Assembly: GCA_030272585.1 (NCBI GenBank)
Contig: BSYQ01000009.1
Coordinates: 4,340,001 to 4,404,000 of the forward strand
Source: Bryopsis sp. KO-2023
Lineage: Eukaryota; Chlorophyta; Ulvophyceae; Bryopsidales; Bryopsidaceae
Length of the DNA: 64,000 nt
Direction of reading: 5' to 3'
The position numbers and the translations under genes are program-made. The first letter of the stretch is position 1, and each line of letters begins with the position of its first letter. Under the pieces are notes generated by a model. The model ran no database searches. It was not told where the DNA came from and saw nothing but the letters and a program-made list of their open reading frames with translations. Below are positions 56,771 to 64,000 of this stretch, piece after piece.

Positions 56771-58377
56771 GGCGCATCCAAAATCCATTCAACCATACGA
56801 GGAGGCGTCCAAGCCACAGTAGCTATGGGCATCCCAGTGGTAATAATACATTTCGTCAATCCTCGATTGGCCACAGTTACTGACGGGTGCTGAAACCAAG
56901 CCGACTCCACCACTTGAGCTGCAATATCTCCACCCAGTTTGAACAACTGAGGGGCAACAGCCAACCATGCTGGTGCGAAATTGTCTCCAGGTACACACGA
57001 TAACCCCAACAAAATTTCTTGTTGAGCGCCTGGTTCCAACACCACCTTCCGCGGGGCAAAAAACTGCCAGACCTGGGTATTGGGGTTCACACGAGCTGGA
57101 AGGATAGCATCCACATGTTGAAGCTTCACCCGAATCTGCGATAAGTCCAAGCTGCAGGGCGGCTCTTTCTTTGGAGCTTGAATCGCTTGGCAACGTAAAA
57201 CCTCATCACCTTCCAGTTGTAAACAATGGCCCGCCGTATCCACGCGAACCCCAAAAACCTTCAACAGGTCATTTCCCAATAACGCTTTGTGGCCCAAACT
57301 TTTTACCACCTGAAACTTCCACTCGCGGCAACTCGACCCCAATTTTACCGTAACAGTGCACTCCCCCAAAGACCGCGATCTTCCTGCATCGAAACCTTGA
57401 AGTCCCACTGTCTTCTCGCGATTATATACCAGCCCAAGCTTTTTGCACAATTCGACACTAACCAGCGAAACCTCCGCGCCAGTGTCCACCAACCCTGAGA
57501 CGCGGTTACCATTCAAAAAAATAGAAGCATGCAGCAACGTTTGCCCCCCTTGGGCAACCATACTAACCACCGCATCCTCTGGAACCTCCTCCCATGGAGG
57601 GCACGCGTAATCATCATCCCAAGTTACCATATTGCCTTCCCTGGGTCGACGAAACTTGGTCCCTGCGCCTTGCGGCTTTTTGTCCACGAAAGACTTTACC
57701 TTCGAGCGGAACCAGGAATTACGCTTGACAGCATCTTCAATCAAACTCAAAAACTCCCGCATGGACGCAAAATTCGCCGGAAATTGCACTCGACCAGCTT
57801 GGTCTAGTTTTGCTGCCGCCACAGTAGATTCCCTTTCCTCCTGGCACTGTTTTACTTGGTCCACTTCCATCGTATCCGGTATCGGACCTTCAATCTCCAG
57901 CAGCTGTTCGATCAAATCATCAATGCCCGTATTGCGATTACTCGCTAAAAATGACCGGGCCGTTATTCGCCACGCTCGCGACAATCCATCCGCCAATATT
58001 TGCGCGAGTTCCTTTTCAGAGCTCAACCCTCCCCCAAGTTCGTCTGCCAAACTTCTGAACTTCAAAACGTACTCCTGTAACGACTGGCGCTCTGTCTGTT
58101 TGCAAGCCAACAGCATTCGAAATAAAGAGGCTTGGCTCGGCTGCGCCCTTTTCCACAGTCGATCCAAAATTTCATGCCACACCAACGAAGAAGGAAGAGT
58201 CTCTACAAACTTCAAGACTCCTTTCTCTAGAGACTGAAGTAAAATCACCGTCGCCGCCTGCGAATCAATTCCAACTGCCGCCACGTATTGTTTGAACTGC
58301 CCGATAAACGCTTTCACCCCCATATAATCTGATACCAGCTGCTGACGTCCAGGGACGTCAGACGTCAAAGGCGTCAT
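56771..58377 (-). CDS. Element A gag-pro ORF, 5' part
   Basis: ATG 58377 (MTPLTSDVPGRQQLVSDY). Capsid-like segment (VKAFIGQFKQYVAAVGID, LFRMLLACKQTERQSLQEYV, FRSLADELGGG), then an aspartic protease with the active site SGLVDTGAEVSLVS and a second strand ALLGNDLLKVFGV. No CCHC knuckle was seen between them, unlike element B. The frame runs on past the protease and is cut by B1 after ILDA; the open frame continues a few codons into the LTR by chance. It resumes at 48844. Confidence 0.88.
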
Positions 58378-58408
58378 GCATCTGACGCCTGAGAAGCGTC
58401 AGATGCAT
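58376..58408. repeat. Hairpin at the gag start codon of element A
   Basis: Perfect 13-bp arms (ATGCATCTGACGC and its complement) with a 7-base loop. The left arm overlaps the gag ATG (58377-58375 on the minus strand) by two bases, so in the transcript the start codon would sit at the hairpin's foot. Confidence 0.9.
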
Positions 58409-58636
58409 CCCCGGTGAATGACAGCATCCTCCCAAGGAGGTACTACTGAACTACAGCGAGGAAACCACCGTAAGAGCACAGAGTCAAGACAGTGGTTCGA
58501 TCAATCAGATTAGGACTTGCGAGACTGAGGTTCTGGGTTCGAGTTTGAGTGGGAACGTGCTTTGGTCTGGACTTGTGTGTGAGAGTGTGAGTGAGTCAGG
58601 AGTAGAACTGGCGGCTGTGAGTCAGGGTAGTGGGAG

Positions 58637-58843
58637 TGTTACGGGTGGTTAGTCACCCTCGGGAAAGTCGAACTGGGAGTTGAAATGATGGGACGCTTGA
58701 TGTAACCTTGCTTTTCAGTGATATGTTGGTGTGACCCCGAGTCTGTGACCCGTGCGATTTTGTGTGACCGTTCCGCCGCCGCCTCACTCTTTCCCGAGAT
58801 AGGAGACGTCGCTCGCGGACGTCAGTCCTCCCGAGCGATAACA
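58637..58843 (+). repeat. Candidate 5' LTR of element C (207 bp)
   Basis: Bounded by TGTTA and TAACA, an inverted terminal repeat of LTR type, and followed 4 bases later by a primer-binding site. The partner LTR would lie outside the window, so boundaries are provisional. Confidence 0.45.
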
Positions 58844-58847
58844 TTTT

Positions 58848-58863
58848 TGGTTTCGGAGCCCGA
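58848..58863 (+). other. Primer-binding site of element C
   Basis: TGGTTTCGGAGCCCGA matches the primer-binding site of the B elements over 12 bases, implying the same tRNA primer. Confidence 0.55.
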
Positions 58864-59312
58864 AGGAACCGACTGGACTGGAGCTCTCCGCTGGTTTGAC
58901 CAGCAGGTTTGTTCGAGGCGCTTAACGCCAGTCGTAAGGTCGTGGGAAAACGGAAAAAGGCAAACGCAGTGAACGGGAAAAAAGGAAAACGTGTGGTAGC
59001 AACGTTGGAAAAGAAACACACCCATAAAAAGAGAGAAAAGAGGGTGCCAACGTTCAGTCGTGTGACAGGACGTTTGGGAAAAAGGTTACCCTGTAACCTG
59101 CGTTGCTGTCAGCGAACTGTAGTACTCAGGTTCGAAGGGTTAGAGTCGGACGTGAAGGGGTATAGTAGTATTACGTATAGTAACTCTCACGGCAAGGGCA
59201 CGTGGGTTATCCGTTCACAGTTCGGCAAGGACAGGTCGTGGCGCGAAAGTCAACGGTTTACAGTTGACAGTAACCGTTGCCTGGAAAGTCAACTGAAAGT
59301 CAAGCGACCAGA
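58864..59312. other. Leader of element C
   Basis: About 450 bp between primer-binding site and the gag-like ATG. No long frame starting with ATG. Probably untranslated leader and packaging region. Confidence 0.4.
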
Positions 59313-59481
59313 ATGGCTCTGGTTCCGGTCGTTACAGAAAGCGACATGGTCGCGATAAGCGACGAAGTCATGGAAGGGTCAGAAGTGCAACCAATGGTGC
59401 ACCAGCAAATTCAGAATATACAGATAAATGGTTCTGATCACACTGAAATGCAGAGACAGATTGAGGTCTGGGGTGGAACAG
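59313..59481 (+). CDS. Element C gag-like coiled-coil ORF, first part
   Basis: ATG 59313 (MALVPVVTESDMVAISDEV) through QIEVWGGT, where a solo LTR interrupts it. Deleting the LTR and one AACAG copy restores the frame to the second part (GGT followed by VTNHLQQSL). Gln-rich helical character suggests a structural gag protein; no domain recognised. Confidence 0.6.
59477..59481. repeat. Target-site duplication AACAG of the solo LTR (left copy)
   Basis: AACAG also follows the solo LTR at 60045-60049. Confidence 0.9.
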
Positions 59482-60044
59482 TGAAACGGCTGACTTAGTA
59501 GGCGAAGATCTAGGCGGAAAACAGAGGTTACAGTCTGAGAGTTCCAGGTAGTCGCGGACTGACTGGAATGGGGTAGTTACGTGATGCTCAATGAGAGGCT
59601 GAAACGTAGTGAAAAGAGTTCGAACCAGGTTCAGTATATTCAGTGTCAGGTCTCAGATGGCTGAGAGTTTGGGAGTCAGACTGGAAGGAGCTTCAGTCTG
59701 GGTCCTTAGTCTAGAGGTTATCAAGGGTTATAAAGGGTTAGTCGGAGCTCTGGCTAGAAGGGCTGAGCTGAGAAATGATAGAGACGTTTTGAGGAGAGCT
59801 AGATGATAGCTAGTATTTGTAAGGTTAGGAGATGGGCTGGGAGTTTTCTAGAAGCTCTGGGCTGAGAGTATAAAAGGCTGGGGATCGTTGTAAAGAACAA
59901 GCTTGTTGAAATAAGATTCAGTTGTATACTCTCGTGTCTCAGACCTTTCTTACAGAACTTCTGGTCGTCTCCCAACGTGTGTGAAGAACGGGTTAAGTGG
60001 CGGCTGGAAGTATTCAGCCTCGGAAAAAAAAAGAATCCGTTTCA
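59482..60044 (+). mobile_element. Solo LTR of the chromovirus B family
   Basis: 563-bp LTR with the family ends TGAAACGG and CCGTTTCA, and a clean 5-bp target duplication but no internal region: the product of LTR-LTR recombination after insertion. It differs from the B1/B2 LTRs by a few substitutions and by an A-rich change near its 3' end, so it is older. Confidence 0.93.
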
Positions 60045-60634
60045 AACAGTAACCAACCATCTCCAGCAATCATTGACCTCCATGCAGAATCAGGTTCAAC
60101 AAGTCCAGGTTGAACTCTATACACACAGAGAGCAAGTAGAGCTACATCAGTCAACTCTAAAGGAAGAGTTGCAGTCAGCTTTAGTGCACAGTTTGGAAGA
60201 ACAGAGTCGAAAACTACAGCAGACTCAGGAGCTACATGCAAAGGACTTTTATCAAAGCCTCACTGCAAATACAAACACTCAACTGAAGGACCTTGGTGAA
60301 CAGTTGAGAAGTACAGGAAAAGATCATGCTGCGGGCAATGCCCGCCGGGCATGGCTCAGTGGAAAAATAAGAACCAAACAGAGCTGGAACTATTCCAGAA
60401 GAAGCAGTTAGCTCTTCAGGAGCAACTGATGTTGGTTCAAAAGAAACAACAGGAAGATATTAATGCCCAATTATATGAAGTGTCTCAGCACATGCAAAGA
60501 ATGCAAAAACAGCTGATGGAAGAGAGGGAGAGTATGACAAACACAATGACTAGCATACTGCAAGGAGAATTGGACTCCTATCCTGCAGTCATTCAGAAAA
60601 TGGTAGCTACAGCAGTGGATGAAACCACCACAGC
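60045..60634 (+). CDS. Element C gag-like coiled-coil ORF, second part, frameshifted
   Basis: Continues as a Gln/Glu-rich predicted coiled coil (VQVELYTHREQVELHQSTLK, EEQSRKLQQTQELHAKDF). Near 60325-60355 a GC-rich stretch (GCGGGCAATGCCCGCCGGGC) breaks the frame by one base. After it the coiled coil resumes in the next frame (MAQWKNKNQTELELFQKKQ, MLVQKKQQEDINAQLYEV). It ends where chromovirus B2 is inserted, after DETTTA. Confidence 0.6.
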
Positions 60635-61193
60635 TGAAACGGCTGACTTAGTAGGCGAAGATCTAGGCGGAAAACAGAGGTTACAGTCTGAGAGTTCCAG
60701 GTAGTCGCGGACTGACTGGAATGGGGTAGTTACGTGATGCTCAATGAGAGGCTGAAACGTAGTGAAAAGAGTTCGAACCAGGTTCAGTATATTCAGTGTC
60801 AGGTCTCAGATGGCTGAGAGTTTGGGAGTCAGACTGGAAGGAGCTTCAGTCTGGGTCCTCAGTCTAGAGGTTATCAAGGGTTATAAAGGGTTAGTCGGAG
60901 CTCTGGCTAGAAGGGCTGAGCTGAGAAATGATAGAGACGTTTTGAGGAGAGCTAGATGATAGCTAGTATTTGTAAGGTTAGGAGATGGGCTGGGAGTTTT
61001 CTAGAAGCTCTGGGCTGAGAGTATAAAAGGCTGGGGATCGTTGTAAAGAACAAGCTTGTTGAAATAAGATTCAGTTGTATACTCTCGTGTCTCAGACCTT
61101 TCTTATAGAACTTCTGGTCGTCTCCCAACGTGTGTGAAGAACGGGTTAAGTGGCGGCTGGAAGTATTCAGCCTCAGGAAACAAATCCGTTTCA
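60635..61193 (+). repeat. 5' LTR of chromovirus B2 (559 bp)
   Basis: Same ends and length as the B1 LTRs. TATAAAAGG at 61022. Confidence 0.97.
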
Positions 61194-61194
61194 C

Positions 61195-61210
61195 TGGTTT
61201 CGGAGCGAAG
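61195..61210 (+). other. Primer-binding site of chromovirus B2
   Basis: TGGTTTCGGAGCGAAG directly after the 5' LTR plus one base, as in B1. Confidence 0.75.
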
Positions 61211-61216
61211 TTTTCT

Positions 61217-61441
61217 ATGCCTATAATCAGAGAAGAAGAATACTGGTTTGGCGAAGAAGGAGATCCTAGTTTACTGCTTGTAGACCTCTGGCTGGAAGAG
61301 AACCCGTTGGAAGTTCTGCACATAGGCGAAGACAATAGTGATACTGAAAGCACAGGATCAAGCGAATCGAGAACTGAGACGGAGGCGACAGTTGATCTTC
61401 CGCTTACCCCTGAAACCCCAACACAGGCAGAACCTCAGTAA
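61217..61441 (+). CDS. Chromovirus B2 ORFa
   Basis: 74-aa acidic ORF (MPIIREEEYWFGEEGDP) matching B1 with two substitutions. Stop TAA lies inside GTAAGT at 61438-61443. Confidence 0.65.
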   Translation: MPIIREEEYWFGEEGDPSLLLVDLWLEENPLEVLHIGEDNSDTESTGSSESRTETEATVDLPLTPETPTQAEPQ

Positions 61442-61449
61442 GTTTGCCT

Positions 61450-61746
61450 ATGGACCCTTGGCTTGATTTTCTTTTTGAGCTATACTACAGAATCGAGTGG
61501 CAGTATCCCGGCGAGGAACTGGAATTACCAGTAGTGCGGAGGGAAGCTAGGAGGAACGAGGTCCAACTGAACTACGAGGAACTCGACCTACTCTGCTTCT
61601 TAAAAGAGCTGGAAGAACAGGCTGACAAAGAGAATCAGCCACCACCAGCCGCAGGAGAACCGGACTTTCCGACCAACCCCAGGTTCTACAGCCTCGACGA
61701 GGAGGAGAGAGCAGACCTCGCCTTGTCTGAGTTCTTCCATCCATGA
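61450..61746 (+). CDS. Chromovirus B2 ORFb
   Basis: 98-aa acidic ORF identical as read to the B1 version (MDPWLDFLFELYYRIEW). Confidence 0.7.
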   Translation: MDPWLDFLFELYYRIEWQYPGEELELPVVRREARRNEVQLNYEELDLLCFLKELEEQADKENQPPPAAGEPDFPTNPRFYSLDEEERADLALSEFFHP

Positions 61747-61818
61747 AGGAAGAGAAAGTTAGGGTATCCGAATTTACCTATCCGCGGAATACCCTAACCG
61801 AGGATTTCTGAGGCTGAG

Positions 61819-62814
61819 ATGGAGCAACAGGTGGCTGAGTTGAGGGCGGCGTATGAGGAGGTGATGGGAAGGTTGAACCGAGTGCAAGGCGTGGTCGAAG
61901 AAGTACCGGGAATGCTGAGCACGGCGGTTAATGAGGCTGTGGGAAGCTCCATTCTGGAGCAACTAACCGACAAGGTGGGAACAGCAATCGGGGCGGCAAC
62001 TGCAGCACAGGCTGGAACGGCGGCTGGAAGTGGTGGTCGAGGTAATGACCTGAGAAGCAAGCCAGCCCGACCTGATCTGTGGGGAGGCAGGCAGAATGAC
62101 CCTCCTATCCAGGATTGGTTGTTCAGCCTCCGAGTGCATTTTGACGCCACCCACGTCGAAGATGGAGTCTCGAAACTCCGCCTGGCAGGATCTCTACTGA
62201 GAGGGCCAGCCGCAACATGGTGGAGGACAAGAGTGGAGGAGTCGGAGACTGATGGAGGCCGACCTTTGCCGACGTATGAGGACTTCTGTGAGGAGCTGAA
62301 AAACCAGTTCGGGGAACCACATTTTTTGCGCCGCACACGGACAGAATGGGCGAATTTACGCCAAGGCGGAATGTCTGTGCGGGAATACACGCATCGCTTT
62401 AGGCAGCTGATGTTGTATATTTCCGACGCATCAGAGGGCGAGAAAATACACAGGTTCGTCGATGGTTTGCGAGGGAGGGTTGGTATCGAGACCGACCTCC
62501 AAAACCCCAAGACCTTGGATGAAGCTATTCGAGTGGCGGAAAGGTGGGGAGGAGCTCAATCCGGGAGTTCGATCTTGAATCGAGATCGCGGCGGCGGCGG
62601 CGGCAGCGGCGGCGGCGGAAATCGCAGATCGGATCACATGGAATTGGACTACGTCGGAAGAAGGCGACAACAGAGACAGCAGAGACAGCGAGGTGATAAA
62701 GAGAGAGAAAGAAATAAGCCAGTCTGGAAGAAAGAAAAAGCAGACGGAGAGGTGAAGTGTTACAAGTGTGGGCGTCGAGGGCATTACGCTCGAGACTGCC
62801 CCTCGCGAAAATGA
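61819..62814 (+). CDS. Chromovirus B2 gag
   Basis: 331 aa, same as B1 gag including the capsid core and the [14 protein letters not shown] knuckle. Stop overlaps pol ATG. Confidence 0.95.
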   Translation: MEQQVAELRAAYEEVMGRLNRVQGVVEEVPGMLSTAVNEAVGSSILEQLTDKVGTAIGAATAAQAGTAAGSGGRGNDLRSKPARPDLWGGRQNDPPIQDWLFSLRVHFDATHVEDGVSKLRLAGSLLRGPAATWWRTRVEESETDGGRPLPTYEDFCEELKNQFGEPHFLRRTRTEWANLRQGGMSVREYTHRFRQLMLYISDASEGEKIHRFVDGLRGRVGIETDLQNPKTLDEAIRVAERWGGAQSGSSILNRDRGGGGGSGGGGNRRSDHMELDYVGRRRQQRQQRQRGDKERERNKPVWKKEKADGEVKCYKCGRRGHYARDCPSRK

Positions 62815-64000
62815 GTATGTTAGGTAAACTCGCAGGGTGTGAAGTTAAGGGGAAGCCTGCGAGTTCGAGGAATTCTAGGAGTTCGAGGAATTCTAGGAGT
62901 TCGAGGGATTTTTCGTGGGAAGAAACGTCCAAGGAACCGACTAGACCTGATAACCAAGATAACCTAGAAGTCCATTCATTTGATGGGACAGATTTAGACA
63001 TGACTAAGTTCGGATTTCTAGCAGTGGCTGAAACTGATAACCGAACTAGACAACTGATTACTGTGAAAGGGGAAATCTCAGGTTTTGCAGCTGAGATATT
63101 AATAGACTGTGGAGCAACTGATTGCTTTTTGGCTCGAAAATTTTGCGAGAAAAATAAACTGGAATTAGAAGAACAAGAAGAAAAAGTTAGCCTGGCTGGG
63201 GGAAGTACCTTAGAATCTAAAGGAAAGATCAGGGCTACTCTCAGATTTGGAGATTTTGCTAGTAGGGAGATTTTTCATGAAATGTCTCTTGCTAAGTATG
63301 ATGCTATATTGGGAAAGACTTGGCTGGCTAAGCATAATTCCCGGGTTGATTTTCGAACGAATGAGGTAGTGGTTTCAGACGGGCTGAAAGAACATTTGAT
63401 TCCTCCGGCAAACCCCGGAGAGGAGGAAGAGGAACAGTGTGTGCTGATGGTGTTTGAAACATGTTTGAACAGAACTGACTCTGAACAAAATGTTTCCAGA
63501 CAAGCTGAACTTACAGCAGAAATCAGACAGGAATTCCCTAACACTTTTGTGGAAGAGTTACCCAGTGAGATACCCCCTTCCAGAGGTATCGAACACACGA
63601 TCCAGTTGGAACCAGGCACGGTTCCACAAAGTAAAGCACCTTATCGACTAGGCATCAAGGAAATGGCAGAACTGAAAACTCAGATTGCAGCCATGTCGGA
63701 AAAAGGGTTTATTCGACCGAGTAGATCACCTTGGGGAGCACCGGTAATTTTTGTACCGAAGAAGAATGGGAAACTACGTATGTGCGTAGATTATCGGGCA
63801 TTGAATAAGGTGACGGTGAAAAATGCTTATCCGATTCCGAGAATAGATGAACTGATAGATCAGCTTCATGGCGCAAAGTACTTCTCGAAAATAGATTTGT
63901 GTTCGGGATATTATCAAGTCAGGATGGCAAAAAAGGATTGGGCGAAAACTGCTTTTCGAACTAGATATGGATCTTACGAATACACAGTTATGCCAATGGG
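62811..64000 (+). CDS. Chromovirus B2 pol, truncated by window end
   Basis: Begins at ATG 62811. Protease active site ILIDCGATD and the first RT motifs ([26 protein letters not shown]) are visible and open to the last base. Confidence 0.95.
   Translation, partial: MSMLGKLAGCEVKGKPASSRNSRSSRNSRSSRDFSWEETSKEPTRPDNQDNLEVHSFDGTDLDMTKFGFLAVAETDNRTRQLITVKGEISGFAAEILIDCGATDCFLARKFCEKNKLELEEQEEKVSLAGGSTLESKGKIRATLRFGDFASREIFHEMSLAKYDAILGKTWLAKHNSRVDFRTNEVVVSDGLKEHLIPPANPGEEEEEQCVLMVFETCLNRTDSEQNVSRQAELTAEIRQEFPNTFVEELPSEIPPSRGIEHTIQLEPGTVPQSKAPYRLGIKEMAELKTQIAAMSEKGFIRPSRSPWGAPVIFVPKKNGKLRMCVDYRALNKVTVKNAYPIPRIDELIDQLHGAKYFSKIDLCSGYYQVRMAKKDWAKTAFRTRYGSYEYTVMPM

Larger units (their letters stand above)
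60635..64000 (+). mobile_element. Chromovirus B2, second copy, runs off the window
   Basis: Plus-strand copy nearly identical to B1 over the 3.4 kb visible: 5' LTR 60635-61193, primer-binding site, ORFa, ORFb, gag and the first third of pol. Differences from B1 are single substitutions (for example Pro to Ser in the pol segment HNPRVDF). Its left flank is ACAGC, the expected target duplication to look for beyond the window. Confidence 0.95.

Noticed and set aside
59609..59806. 65-codon frame repeated in every B-family LTR
   Set aside because: It begins with GTG, sits in the U3/R region upstream of the TATA box and recurs only because the LTR does. No sign that it is translated.
59977..60043. 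Frames running from LTR ends into internal regions (start MCEERVKW)
   Set aside because: They begin with GTG within the LTR. The first true ATGs lie downstream of the primer-binding site, so I used those for ORFa.

Overview
The window is nuclear DNA from an intron-rich eukaryote. The gene set is a plant-type chromomethylase, a pterin-dependent aromatic amino acid hydroxylase, 1-Cys peroxiredoxin, RCC2, VPS2, USE1 and a secreted plant-like 8-cysteine/proline-rich protein. Together with chromodomain-bearing Ty3-type retrotransposons, this points to the green lineage, most likely a streptophyte or chlorophyte alga. The species cannot be named from the sequence. Genes are split into many small exons with GT-AG introns rich in T, A and homopolymer runs. 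One clear GC-AG intron is present.

Layout. 1-2682 (-): VPS2/CHMP2 ESCRT-III gene, 3' end outside the window. 3114-6389 (+): IQ-motif, coiled-coil-like protein, divergent from VPS2. 6390-8493: gene-poor, with a CACT microsatellite. 8494-18510 (+): a 20-exon chromomethylase-like DNA methyltransferase that I could join in frame from ATG to stop (about 1,054 aa). It has all catalytic motifs but an acidic Ser-Asp tract where chromomethylases carry a chromodomain. 19.6-22.7 kb and 34.7-39.2 kb: two arms of a diverged inverted duplication. The left arm holds an apparently intact multi-pass membrane protein gene and a damaged copy of the peroxiredoxin last exon. The right arm holds the intact peroxiredoxin end and a decayed copy of the membrane protein gene. 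Between the arms lie PAH (+), the 8-cysteine/proline-rich secreted protein (-), the SNARE USE1 (+) and the peroxiredoxin (+). 40431-45104 (-): RCC2-like seven-bladed propeller gene.

45.6-64 kb is a nested retrotransposon cluster. An older Ty3-type element A (-; gag-pro and pol ORFs) is split by a complete chromovirus B1 (48845-56770). B1 has 559-bp LTRs that look identical, and a 5-bp target duplication GGCGC. To the right, a different element C (+; short LTR, primer-binding site, coiled-coil gag-like ORF) is interrupted by a solo B-family LTR (target duplication AACAG) and then by a second, near-identical chromovirus B2 in the opposite orientation, which runs off the window.

The most unusual system is chromovirus family B. 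Besides gag and a pol ending in a chromodomain, it carries two small acidic ORFs between primer-binding site and gag, conserved in both copies, and a large 3' ORF between pol and the LTR encoding a long predicted coiled coil followed by a Cys-rich, zinc-finger-like cluster. The first small ORF ends exactly on a perfect splice-donor sequence, and gag stop and pol start overlap as ATGA.
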